Assembly: GCA_029961685.1 (NCBI GenBank)
Contig: JARWKL010000008.1
Span: 40,688,821-40,752,820, forward strand
Source of the DNA: Aristolochia californica
Taxonomy: Eukaryota; Streptophyta; Magnoliopsida; Piperales; Aristolochiaceae
Length of the DNA: 64,000 nt
Direction: 5' to 3'
Numbering within the stretch: position 1 is the stretch's first letter; every line of letters starts with the position of its first letter. Positions 25,792-37,084 of the stretch are shown here, piece after piece. The position numbers and the translations under genes were made by a program. The notes beneath the pieces were generated by a model. That model saw only the letters and a list, made by a program, of their open reading frames with translations, searched no databases and was not told where the DNA came from.

Positions 25792-27560
25792 GGAGTTGAC
25801 TGTTTGGCAATCTTATGCAGAGGGGAAGTTGAATTGAGCTGTAGGCAGGTGGAGGCATAAATATGGAATTCAACTAGCATGGCTGAGAGGAAGATGAAGC
25901 CATGACAATTCAATTTATCAGCTGAAACTACCAAAATACCCTCATCTGCTTCTGCTTCTGCTTCTTTGGTGGAACATATACCCAGCTTGGTACCCCATAT
26001 TACCCCTCTCATTTCCAATCCTTTGTTTAGACTAATCATTCAGAAAAATAGTCCTTCAGTTGACTTTGGAAGCCTGCAAATGAAGAGGAATCGTGAATAA
26101 GGAATTTTGTGGAAGGGGAGGGGTAATTTTGGAAACTGTGGCTGGTAGGTCCCAGATTTGGAAGGGGAGTTGTTAGAGATGGTGGGGTGTTGACTAATCC
26201 CTCTTAATGGGTGCTGCCACGTCCAATGACCGATTCTGGCCGTCCAGTTTGTGGGGTCCGCCATCAGGTTATCCTTTGCTCAAATTGATTGTGACATTGA
26301 AGAAGCCAATCGCCATAAGAAAATAAAATATACCGTGGTTGAGGTAAACCCATTTAATAAGGTCGTTAACTCTTAATTGTTTTATAGGATTTGAGAACAC
26401 CTGCCATGGCCCACTCTTGTGGGGCCTACCGGAGACTACTGTGTTATTTATTATTCTTAAATGAGCAATAGAAATTCATATCTAGCCTATGTTTGTATTG
26501 ATTGATTAAATTAAAATTTATATTATATAGTAATTTGGTTATGGATACGTTCCATGATATAAAATATTTTATGTTATTGTTACTTGATAGGATTTAGGGT
26601 TTAGGGTTTACTGAAAATTAGTTGAAAAAGAATGTCATCAAAACCGAGTCGGACTCGGTTTCTTCGAGTTTGATCATAGTCCGGTCCGATAAAGTCACGA
26701 GTTTAGGGTTTAAGGTTTAGGTACAAGATTTGAGTTGATAGGTTCGAACCAAATTGTCAACTTTAAAAGCCTCTCTTGTGCAAGTCAACTTAGACGAAAA
26801 AATGGCGAGTTTGGTTAGGGGGTCAAACACATCATTTCTCTTAATGAATCCCATTGGATTTTGTCGGGGGTAGAGTCGAATTGAAGCCCTTGTCTTAGGT
26901 TGTCGATACTAATTTGGGTACATAATGTGATATGTAACGTATGTATCGATTGATAGTGGTTATATACGGAGCTTTTTCTAGATATATTTTCAATACATAA
27001 TGTAGTATTTGATATCGGTATCGTATACTTTTAACGTATGAATTTGGATGTAACATCTTAATATTATATTTTAGAAAATAAAAATATTATAAAATATTTT
27101 TTTATACTTATGAAGACCATCTTAAAAAATAATTAATCTAAAATTTAGATGAAATTATAATAAGTTAGATTTATCAAAAATCTACATTCATACACCATGC
27201 AATGATAAAGGTGGTAGGGAACATTAGTTGAGTAGTTAATTGCCTTTCCATTTCTTACATGAGAAAAATATAAATTATTTTAAATAAGAGATTAATAATT
27301 TTTTAAAAAATTTCAGAGTTCTAAACCCCAAAGTAAAGGTTATTATTTTTTAGGGTCGGTCTGACCCGACTTATGTCAAGGTCTGAACTGGTTGATCGGG
27401 GTCAAAGCTGCCGACAGATCCTCCAGTCAACGCGGTTCCTCCCACAGGGGAGGCGTCTGAAAATCTGAACACAAAGTTGCCGAAGTTTCTAAAATTGCAC
27501 TTGGTGACGACCTTTTCACCTACCACTTTTGCTGATCTGAGTAGTCAGAATTATTAAAAA
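25792..27560. other. Intergenic DNA with telomere-like repeats
   Basis: AT-rich, no gene seen. Two perfect tandem TTTAGGG units lie at 26593-26609 and further TTTAGGG/TTTAAGG words near 26703-26720. A patch at 26640-26760 repeats GAGTCGGACTCGG-like words. No RNA gene was recognised. Confidence 0.55.
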
Positions 27561-28779
27561 AAAAAACGCCAACGAAGGAAGAAAGTAGGCCGAATTTGAT
27601 CGGCAAGGTTAGTCCTCTCAGCAGCCGCTGCTCTATTGGTTGAATCTTGATTCATTGGTTATTTAAACGCTGGTTTGATTGTTTAATGCGATACCCATTT
27701 TCGATCTTAGCTTTTCTTTTAGTTTCAGGTACGGGTTCTTGTTCTCTTCTCTGTTTCGAGTTTAATGCATGAAATTCCTTTTTCTTTTTCCTTGTGTGTG
27801 CTGGTCGGTTTAAATTCTGGTTTTGTGGATTTTGATTTGATACTTGGTTGGGATTCTGATCTGCTAGACTCTTCTATTTGGGATTTGTATTGGCTGCCGC
27901 TATTGGATCCCCCCTCCTCCATCTCCAGCTTTATTGATTTTGGATTTAGAGTTTTAACTTTTGAAGATTGTGGTGAGAATAGTTTTAAGCTTTTTGGGGA
28001 ATTTTTTATGGAAGATACTGTCAGTTGCAGGGCTTGTTAATGTTGTATTTGGTCGATCGTTTTCTTCCCCGAGGACTATAATACTTTGTATTATGAAGAA
28101 GTCTTTTGTCATACTGAATATCCTTCAATATTTTGAAAAAGTGATGAATATTCCTAAATGAACGATCTGTCTTCTTTAGCAATGGAGTTTTGCGACTGTT
28201 GCTTTATACTGATCCTCGAATTTTGTGAAAAAATTCCCTATTTATCTTGTTTTGCGAGCTAAAGGTAGAAAGACGAACCTGGTTAGAATGAGTTATTAAA
28301 AACGAGGCCCTGTTTTGTTCGTCTGAATGCTTAATTCGGACAGGAATGCTTGGATTTTTATGGCGAAATCCAAAATGTAAAGTTGTTAGTCTAACTATTT
28401 TGAATGTTGAATCACGAATGTCAAATGCTCTCGTCTCTGCTTAAATTGCAGTGACCATGATGGGTCTTACCTAAAGCCGTATGATGTATGATCTGCCTCT
28501 TGGTCTTCCCGTGTTCTGATAGACATTGCACACTAGGTCATTCTTGTTGAAAGGATTTATGTGCCTTCTGATATATCCGATGAGATGTGGAGTAATTTTA
28601 GCATTCTGCATCCAAGTCATGTTGATCAAATAACTAAACAATTAAATTAAATTATCTTACAAATTTCTTTCAAGAGTTTATGTTTTGGCATTATGAGAAT
28701 CAAGTTTTTGCTGAATCACTACTCATCCGTCCTCCATGATAGTGCTGAATTCCCTCAATCTCTGAACAGGAAAAAAGAC
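27561..28779 (+). other. 5' leader exon and leader intron of 6-phosphogluconate dehydrogenase
   Basis: A donor GGCAAG-GTTAGT at 27608 and an acceptor CTGAACAG at 28769 frame an intron of about 1.16 kb that ends 10 bp before the ATG at 28780. An alternative donor CAG-GTACGG is at about 27730. Short ORFs inside are without recognisable domains. Confidence 0.55.
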
Positions 28780-30279
28780 ATGGCTGCTCCAAATAAGCTG
28801 ACGAGGATTGGTCTGGCTGGCCTTGCTGTTATGGGACAAAATCTTGCCCTCAACATTGCTGAAAAAGGCTTCCCCATTTCTGTTTACAACCGAACAACCT
28901 CCAAAGTAGATGAAACAGTTGAGAGGGCAAAACAAGAAGGAGAGCTTCCTCTCTATGGCTTCCATGACCCTGAATCGTTTGTTCACTCCATTCAAAAACC
29001 ACGGGTTATCATCATGCTGGTGAAGGCTGGGGCCCCAGTTGACCAAACTATCAAAACTCTATCTGTTTACATGGAGCCTGGTGATTGCATTATTGATGGA
29101 GGCAATGAGTGGTATGAGAACACTGAGAGAAGGGAAATAGCCATGTCAGAACTGGGGCTTCTGTATCTTGGAATGGGTGTCTCTGGTGGTGAAGAGGGTG
29201 CACGGCATGGGCCCTCTTTGATGCCTGGAGGATCCTATGAGGCCTTCAAGCACATTGAAGATATTCTTCTGAAGGTGGCTGCTCAAGTTCCTGATAGTGG
29301 TCCATGTGTCACATATATAGGGAAAGGTGGATCCGGTAATTTTGTTAAGATGGTTCACAATGGAATTGAATATGGTGATATGCAGCTGATTGCAGAGGCC
29401 TATGATGTGCTGAAATCTGTTGGGAAGCTTTCAAATGAGGAGTTGCACGAAGTGTTTGCAGAGTGGAATAAGGGAGAGCTTCTTAGCTTCTTAATTGAGA
29501 TTACTGCTGATATATTCAAAATTAAGGATGATAAAAGTGATGGCTACTTGGTAGATAAGGTTTTGGACAAAACGGGAATGAAAGGTACTGGAAAATGGAC
29601 AGTGCAACAAGCTGCTGATCTGTCCGTGGCAGCACCTACAATTGCTTCCTCTCTGGACTCCAGATTCTTGAGTGGGTTGAAAGAAGAAAGAGTTGAAGCA
29701 GCCAAAGTTTTTAAAGAGGGTGGTTTCAGCAACATCTTAACTGATCAAGCTGTAGACAAGGAAAAGCTAGTAAATGATGTGAGGCAAGCCCTTTATGCAT
29801 CAAAAATTTGTAGCTATGCCCAAGGGATGAATTTGATACGGGCAAAGAGTGTAGAGAAGGGGTGGGACCTGAAATTGGGTGAGCTTGCAAGAATATGGAA
29901 AGGTGGTTGTATTATTCGTGCCATTTTCTTGGATCGGATCAAGAAGGCGTATGACAGGAATCCTGATCTGTCAAATCTTCTGGTGGACCCAGAATTTGCA
30001 AAGGAGATCATTGATCGACAATCAGCTTGGCGAAGAGTTGTTTGTCTTGCTATTAACTCTGGTATTAGCACACCTGGCATGTCAGCCAGTTTGGCTTATT
30101 TTGATACTTACAGGCGAGAGAGGTTGCCAGCTAATTTGGTCCAAGCTCAAAGGGACTACTTTGGTGCTCATACATACGAAAGGACTGATGTTTCTGGGTC
30201 CTTTCACACCGAGTGGTTCAAGATAGCGAAAGGGTTGAACAATCAAGTTTCTGGTTTCAACACAAGGGCAGCTAGTTGA
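28780..30279 (+). CDS. PGD2: 6-phosphogluconate dehydrogenase, decarboxylating
   Basis: NADP-dependent oxidative decarboxylation of 6-phosphogluconate to ribulose 5-phosphate in the oxidative pentose phosphate pathway. One uninterrupted 499-residue frame from ATG 28780; the longer frame from 28693 adds 29 residues that cross a splice acceptor and were rejected. The nucleotide fold motif GLAGLAVMGQNLA starts at residue 11, followed by NRTTSKVDE, CIIDGGNEWY, GMGVSGGEEGARHGPSLMPGG (substrate loop), GNFVKMVHNGIEYGDMQ, the signature DKTGMKGTGKWT (about 263-274), and ARIWKGGCIIRA and FGAHTYERTD near the end. It resembles the cytosolic PGD2 group more than the PGD1/3 plastid group. The tail after WFKIAK is longer than expected and ends FNTRAAS, with no SKI peroxisomal signal as found in Arabidopsis PGD2. 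No plastid transit peptide is evident. The coding sequence is intronless, with an intron in the leader. Confidence 0.95.
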   Translation: MAAPNKLTRIGLAGLAVMGQNLALNIAEKGFPISVYNRTTSKVDETVERAKQEGELPLYGFHDPESFVHSIQKPRVIIMLVKAGAPVDQTIKTLSVYMEPGDCIIDGGNEWYENTERREIAMSELGLLYLGMGVSGGEEGARHGPSLMPGGSYEAFKHIEDILLKVAAQVPDSGPCVTYIGKGGSGNFVKMVHNGIEYGDMQLIAEAYDVLKSVGKLSNEELHEVFAEWNKGELLSFLIEITADIFKIKDDKSDGYLVDKVLDKTGMKGTGKWTVQQAADLSVAAPTIASSLDSRFLSGLKEERVEAAKVFKEGGFSNILTDQAVDKEKLVNDVRQALYASKICSYAQGMNLIRAKSVEKGWDLKLGELARIWKGGCIIRAIFLDRIKKAYDRNPDLSNLLVDPEFAKEIIDRQSAWRRVVCLAINSGISTPGMSASLAYFDTYRRERLPANLVQAQRDYFGAHTYERTDVSGSFHTEWFKIAKGLNNQVSGFNTRAAS

Positions 30280-30900
30280 AGGGTGGAGGTGCATTAGAGG
30301 TGTCTGTTTCTACCTTAATAATGGGAGCTCTCAGAACCTGGATATTTTGAGCTTGTTTCCTTCTATTATTCTTCTGTTCAATGCTATCATTTGAGTACAT
30401 TAGATTTGGTAAATTGTTGGTTGTGTCCTTACAGTTATTCTCTTTTTGATCCAGAATAAAAGATATTATTCAAAAACAGCGATCAAATTAAAAGCTGGCT
30501 GTCATAAAATTTGATTCTACATGAATTGAGAGTTATATTGTTTTGAAAGGATTACCAAGACTTCAACTAGTGGGATTGATCTGATCTCAAATGACCTTTC
30601 TTTCATTGTCTTTACATGTTTTGGGGTTTCTGTTCTTGTGAAGAAAAAAAAACATTTAATAAAAACGTTACTGAAAATATTTCACGAACTGGGGAAATGT
30701 AGCTGAAGAGAAAAAGGAAAATGGGATCTCCCATAGTTCTTCCCTCTTTTACCTTTTTAAGGCCAAAGGAGTGAAGTTTATTCTTGATTGGAGTTAAAAA
30801 AGAATCAATTCCTTCCATAAGCACATATATACAAGCCCCTTTCATTTTCCTCATGGCACTAACACCCTCCAGTACCCCTTCAAACCCTGTTGCTACAAGC
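30280..30900. other. 3' flank of PGD2 and upstream flank of the CNL block
   Basis: Untranslated 3' sequence with AATAAA-like words (for example near 30455), then G+C-poor DNA. The last 50 bases begin to resemble the sequence before the second CNL start codon. Confidence 0.5.
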
Positions 30901-31824
30901 AGTACTATTTTGAAGGTCAGTGATGGCTGAGATAGTTTTGTCACCTTTCCTTGAGAAAATAATCAGTTCCTTAGGATCTGTAGTCGTCAAAGAGATCAGA
31001 GTAGTTTGGGGAGTTGAAGAGGTACTTGAGACACTTTCCAGCACGCTTTCAGCCATCAATTCTTTGATGGCAGATGCTGAAGAGAAGCAAGTGCAATCTA
31101 ATACCATAACAGATTGGTTCAGGAATCTCAAAGACACAACGTACGATGTGGAAGATATTGTTGATGATTTCAGTTTAGAAGCATTACAAGCAAAACAACT
31201 TGGGGATGTTGTTGTTGAATAAAAAAAATAAAAAAAAAGGTACATAACCTTTGTTTTTGCTTTTGTCTAAAGAAAGTCGCATTTTGGCATGAAATAGGGT
31301 ATAGGATACAAGATATAAGGAAGACACTAGATGAGATTGCAAAGTAACACGACCAGTTTCATCTCTCGGAGATGAGTGTGGCTAGACCCATCCAAACTAG
31401 AGAAGGGCCATATACAGGCCCCTTGATAGATGCACCTACTGTTATAGGGAGAGAAGAGGAGAAAGATAAAATAATAAAATAATTGTTGGCATCAAACGAA
31501 TCAATTAGTGCAAAACATCCCATAGTTGGTACGAGGGGCCTTGGCAAGACCATTTTTGCTCGACTTGTTTATAATAATGTGGAGGTAAAACAACACTTTG
31601 AAGTAAGAGGATGGGTGCGTGTATCTGACATATTTCACAGAAGAAGGATTACAAAAGAAATTGTAAAGTCAATAACTGGAAATCAATGTCGCCTCAAGAA
31701 CATGATAGAAGAGAATTGTTTTTTTGATTGTGATAGATGATGTATGGGATGATGCTCTCGAATATTGGGATGATTTTCGCATACCATTTACATATGGAGA
31801 CTAGGGAAGCAAACTAATAGTTAT

Positions 31825-32256
31825 TGTTAAGTTGTGAAGCCTAATTGATCCCTTACGCTGAGTCGGTATGCGGGTTGACCTTGAGGGGTAGATCCATGAT
31901 ATATTGAATATTGTTTCATTAAGGGTAGTTTGGAGATTTCACACTTATAATCTGGTTGTCCTAATTTTTTCTTTATATTTGGGGGCGTTGTTGTTAGGGT
32001 TTTATCACCCGGAGTAAGATCATCAGTTACAATTGAGAGATGTTAGAGAAAAAATCACCTGTAAGTGTATGCAATTTCTCATGTAAACTATGTCATCTTC
32101 ATAGTGGATTATTGCAGCGGCGGAAGACATGATGTAATCTCACCTTGAAGCGAACTTGTATAAATCTTGTTGTATTTTCGTGTTTACTTTTTTCTTCTTC
32201 TGCGATTATTATGATTACTCTTGTTAGTTTGGAATTAGGCCGTTTAATTCCTAACA
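31825..32256 (+). mobile_element. Solo LTR (Ty1-copia-like) in the CNL pseudogene
   Basis: A 432-bp insertion starting TGTTAAG and ending CCTAACA, absent from the paralogue at about 38043. Flanks are GTTAT (31820-31824) and ATTAC (32257-32261), each one transition away from the uninterrupted GTTAC site in copy 2, so a 5-bp target duplication is inferred. The inner stretch CACCTTGAAGCGAACTTGTA and the TAATTCCTAACA end are typical of Copia LTRs. A related copy lies at 48307-48615. No internal coding region is present. Confidence 0.82.
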
Positions 32257-33622
32257 ATTACAACAAGGAGTGAAAAAGTTTATTTTGGAGGACATACCAG
32301 GTGAAGATTGTCTCAAATTATTCTTAAGGCATTTGTGAATGGTGATGAGGAGAGATACCCAAACTTGGTTAACATTGGGAAAAAGGACAGTGAAGATATG
32401 TGGAAGGGTCCCATTGTAAATACACTAGATGGTCTTCTCACATTTACAAGGAAAGAAAGTGATGGAATGGTGTTCTTGAGAGTTCCTTTTGGAAGTTGCC
32501 TCAAAAGGAGAATAACATCTTACCTGCCCTCAAATTGAGCTACCATCACTTGCCACCAAAGGTGAAGCCATGTTTTGCATTTTGTTCTTTATTTCCAAAA
32601 GATTGGATAGTTGATAAGGATGAGTTAATTAGAATGTGGATGGAACTAGGGTACATACAACCAGATGGATGGAGAGAAGAAGAAGTTATCGGGGATGAAT
32701 ACTTCAATGATTTACTAATGATTTCCTTCTTTTCTTGTGATCCTAGAGCTGAAAATTTATACACTATGCACGATCTAGTCCATGATGTGGCAGAATCATT
32801 GGCAAAAGAAAAGTGTATCAGAATGCATGATGGCAAGCTGGATCTAATTCCTAAAAAGGAGAGTCCCCTTAAAAGAGCTCGTCATGCATCTTTTTTTTTT
32901 CGAGTAGGAATGCAGGAAAAGTAAGTTTTGATGAAACAAAGAGTTTTAGGCACCTGCATAGCTTTGTAGCCCTAACTTTTATATATGATCTTGATGATAA
33001 TTCCATTGAATTTGACTAGATTAATACTATATCAGAACTCAAAATTTTGCACTTATTGACTTTGAAAATTGGCTTGATAGATAGGCTCCCTAGTGTTATT
33101 AGTTGTTTGCTGCTATTACGATACCTTAATTTTTAAGGCAATGAAATTGAAGAATTTCTAGATTCAATTTGGTCTTTTATATCTCCAAACATTAGACCTG
33201 AGATTTTGTTGCTCATTGAAGAAGTTGCCTAATAACACAACCACCCTCACTAACCTATAGTACCTCAATATATCCAATTGCAATAACCTGACTTGTATGC
33301 CTACTCATATTGGAAAACTTACAAATTTAAGAGAATTAACTTGCTTCATTTAGGGAAGGAGGCTTGGAAGAAAATAGTAGAACTCAAAGGATTGAACAGT
33401 TTGAAAGGTGCATTTGTCATTGAAACTCTTGAAAATGAAGTTAACGGGGAAGAGGCCAAAGAAAGTTGGTTTGAAGAATAAACAACTTAGGAGCTTAGAA
33501 TTATGTTTGAGAGATGGGGCACGAGATGGATCCATAGAAGAAGAATTGTTTGAAAACCTCCAACCTCACATCAAGTAGGAAAAATTAAATTTGAAGAATT
33601 ATCAGGGCACTTATCTACCAAG

Positions 33623-33871
33623 TGTTAGAGTTTGTGGTCTGAGTTAAGTACTAGGCTTTCTGCTACCTAACATATCGGTCTTTTGGGTAGTATTGGCTAG
33701 GTGTTTGACATGGTATCACAGCCAGGCACCACGTTCCTTGTTTGAATCCCGAAGGGCAGTGGTAGGAACCCGGGAACGGTGGGTGTTAGAGTTTGTGGTT
33801 TGGGTTAAGTACTTGGCTTTCCGCTACCTAATAAGTTGATCTTTTGGGTAGTATTGCCTAGGTGTTTGACA
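33623..33871 (+). mobile_element. TRIM (miniature LTR retrotransposon), complete
   Basis: A 249-bp element with 88-bp direct terminal repeats (33623-33710 and 33784-33871, 10 differences by eye), each beginning TGTTAGAG and ending TTTGACA. Directly after the left repeat is a primer-binding site TGGTATCACAGCC (33711-33723), complementary to the initiator Met-tRNA 3' end with one mismatch. A purine-rich GGGAACGGTGGG (33772-33783) precedes the right repeat. A perfect 5-bp target duplication CCAAG flanks it (33618-33622, 33872-33876); the paralogue has one uninterrupted CCAAG. It encodes nothing, so it must be mobilised in trans. Confidence 0.94.
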
Positions 33872-35640
33872 CCAAGTTGGTTGCCAAATCTACCCTCTTT
33901 CAAGGAGTTATGTTTGCTGGGTTGTCAGGAACTAACATTCTTCCTAGAGGATTTGGAGAAACTCGTGTCTCTTGAATGTTTGTGGTTGGACCCACCCAAA
34001 TCTTTGAAGTTACTTTGGATCACAGGATGCCCCTTGTTGAAGGAAAGTGGTGAAAGTATAAATGGAAGGGATTGGGCTAAGATAGCATATTTCCCATATA
34101 TATTTAGATTCCCTAACTTTCAACTTTCAATGAAGAACATTTGAGAGGTAACTTTTTTAGAGTCTTTTCTTCTACATTGATAGAGTTATTTTCACCAACA
34201 TCTACTACTAAAGAGCCAAATAATACTAAACCATTTCAGAATTTTCAATTTACTGAATTCTAACATGGGTGAAGGAAACCCCTAACAAAGGTATCAATAT
34301 AAAGGTAAGAAACTGCAAGCTTTCTTCCCTTGAAAAATTTAACTTATTTTTTACATGCTATCCGGACAAGGTGAGAACTCCTCTTTTATTTCTTTCTTGC
34401 TTTTTTTTTAATAAATTCTTTTAGAAAAAAATGTTAAAATTGGTTAAACAAAATTTTGTAGCTTTTATATTATTTTATGTCATTAAAATGTAACATTTTT
34501 TTTGTTTTGTATTTTATTTTCAGGGTACGTACTAATGAAAGGTGCATTTAGATCAATTTCTTGTTTACTCAACCATATATATATAGCAAAGGACCAACTA
34601 CACATGATTGGTTAAGGCTTTCTTTAATGAGAACCTCATGTATCTTGTTCTTGTTGTGTATGTATCATATTTCAAAGATTTGTTAGTTTGTATTTATGCT
34701 TTGGTCAATTGTGTTCATACTATAGAAGCATGAAATATGATGTTATTTCTATGTTATGATATTTATTCACTCGTAGTAAAATCTTAGCAAATAATTTATG
34801 TAATAAAGGTTTTGGTTGTGTTGAGATTTTGATCGTGTTTATGAAATATTTACATAGCATAAATCCTATACACAGACATATGAAAAAAAAAAAAAAATAG
34901 TAAAATAATAATTTAAAAAATTATATAAATAAAAATTTATAAAATAGAACTTAAAATAAGTTCAACCTACATAAAATGTCAGATCTTTAGGATGTAGAAT
35001 GATTAATGTTGGTATTTAAGTTACAAGACATGAACCTTTAGAGGGCTTTGAGCCATGACAAAATAGGCCAAAGGGACTACCCTCAATTGTCTAGCAACCT
35101 GTTCTCGCAAATATATATTACTTTTTCTAAAGAAGGAATGACCCAAAGAGTAGCTGTAAAAATTTAAAATAAGTTGATCCCTTGGCCCATTGCCTAAAAA
35201 AGGCTCAAATATAAATAGATAGTGAAAGAATGTGGAGGGATCCCTTTGGCCATAATTTTTATAAAACAAAATAAATCAAAATATAATTTTTTTAATATTT
35301 TAAGATAAAAAAATATAAATTAAAAAGGAAGGATAAAATAAACTTTATAAAACTGAATATAAACAAAAAGATAAATAAAACAAAAGAAAAAACCGAAGTC
35401 TTTTTTAAAAAATAAAAAATATATAATTCTATTAAGAAAGAAATACAATATATTATGGAACCAATTATTTAATAGTTATTATACTAATAAAAAACAATGG
35501 ATAAAAATAAAATTAAAACTGAACATAAGTAGTTACTATAATATAAAGAAATAAAATGAAAGATAATCATTTATAAATTAATAAATAATATATAAATTGT
35601 AATATTAATAGTAGGAAATGGAATAGAGAGTAAAATTAAA

Positions 35641-37084
35641 AGGAAATTAATTAAAAATATAAATACAATTTAAAAACTAATAAAATACTAAATTAATAAT
35701 CAAAACAAAGAATTACAATAACAAAAAGAGAAGTAAATGAAAAATATAAATAAAAGCAGGGAAATATTAGAATGAAATAAAAATGGAAGAAGAAGAGTAA
35801 TCCATCTAAACATAATAAGAAAACATGAAAAATATAATAATTATTTGTATAGAATACAATTCAAATAATATAAACAAAAGTTCAAATGGATAAATAGACA
35901 TGTGATTGAGCATTATGACCCAGTACCATCATATCGAGTCCGCATATAGTTCCTACACTAGAGTTGGTTTCTGAAATCGGATGCGTGAGCCAGCAGGCCG
36001 AGCCACATTAGCTTGTTGTCTTCATTTCGACGCAAAAATGAACCAAAACGGAAACATATTAAATTCAACATAATTTTTTTATGGATTTTGGTGAAACTAG
36101 AGGGTAAATATTCGAATTTGAGTCCTCTTTCAAATAATTGTTTCAGTTTAAATATAAAATCATGATATTACATAGAAAAAATGATTCAAAGCATATTATT
36201 TCGTTAGTGAAATTATGAAATTCTAAACCATTTTTCAATGTATTTTATCGAAAAAAGAGCCAAATTTCTTGTACTAAAGAGATCTATCTAATACATAAAT
36301 CAATTTGAATGAAAAACAACAAAATAGATTTGAGAAATAATTTACTGCAAAACAAAAATAGGCATAATCAAGACTCATACCATGAAAGTTTTTTTGAGAA
36401 AATAAATTTGAAGATGCAAGAGACAAAAGTTGCAAAAGAATTTTATGTGGTTCAACCCTATAACCTAATCCATGGAGTGAAAGAGAAAGAGAGAAATTCT
36501 ATTAAGTCAGAATAATTTTTACTTCAATACAAGCCTATTTATTGGTTGCAATCAAATAATTTGAATTCTTAATAAAAGATTCATTTTTTTAATTTAAGAA
36601 ATTTAAATCAATAAATATTTTTTCTTGATTTTAAGAAATCATGAGAATCAATCTCTTAATTGATTTATCATTAATTTCCTAATTTATTATATAATATAAT
36701 TCCAAAAATAATAATTTTCAAAAATAATTTCTCACTTAAATCAAGGGATATCTCTTTTTTCCATATAAATGGTGCAATAATTGCACTCTCAAAAGCAGAG
36801 ACTTATTATGTCTTGTCCAAAAGAAAAGCAGGATTTTTCCTTCTGAAGAGGATCTCGTGATCCACGACGACTGCATGGAAAGTTAAAAATAAAATATTTC
36901 TTTTACTAAAGATAGGAAGCACGTAACACCCCACTAAAGAAAAAGAAAAAATAAAGAATTATGTACTTTGGCGTGGAGATAAGAGATAATCCTCATTGCT
37001 TCCATGAACATATGTATAAAAGCAGTGTTTCAGTATTCCCATGCTACCACCACCGTTTCCCAACCCTCCAAGGAGTCTCTCTTG
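35641..37084. other. AT-rich spacer between CNL copies
   Basis: Very AT-rich. One 68-residue plus frame (36309-36515) contains FFEKINLKMQETKVAKEFYV and may be a retroelement-derived scrap, but it has no clear domain. Upstream of the second CNL start, 36760-37080 probably includes its promoter. Confidence 0.45.

Larger units (their letters stand above)
30923..34144 (+). pseudogene. CC-NB-LRR disease-resistance pseudogene (copy 1)
   Basis: Decayed tandem copy of the CNL at 37118. It begins MAEIVLSPFLEK with an Rx-type coiled coil (LMADAEEKQ, YDVEDIVDDF), then a TAA at 31220 where the paralogue has TCA. Later remnants include a damaged P-loop (GTRGLGKTIFARLVYN), VIDDVWDD across a frameshift, [30 protein letters not shown] fragments and the final GRDWAKIAYFPYI. 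It has many stops and frameshifts. It is interrupted by a solo LTR (31825-32256) in the NB domain and a TRIM (33623-33871) in the LRR. Not able to make a full-length receptor; a short coiled-coil peptide of about 99 residues could still be read. Confidence 0.93.
30890..35640. repeat. Left copy of a CNL tandem segmental duplication
   Basis: Matches 37085-41150 in coding and flanking sequence. Shared 3' landmarks are GACCAA(C/T)TACACATGATTGG (34590 and 40310), GAGGGCTTTGAGCCATGAC (35040 and 40702) and AAATGGAATAGAGAGTAAAATTAA (35617 and 41132). The offset between copies falls from 6195 bp at the start codons to about 5513 bp at the end, and the solo LTR plus TRIM with target duplications account for about 691 bp of that. 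Confidence 0.88.

Noticed and set aside
28693..28779. N-terminal extension of 6-phosphogluconate dehydrogenase by 29 residues
   Set aside because: The extension crosses an AG acceptor 10 bp before the conserved MAAPNKL start and does not look like a transit peptide; it is most likely intron read-through.
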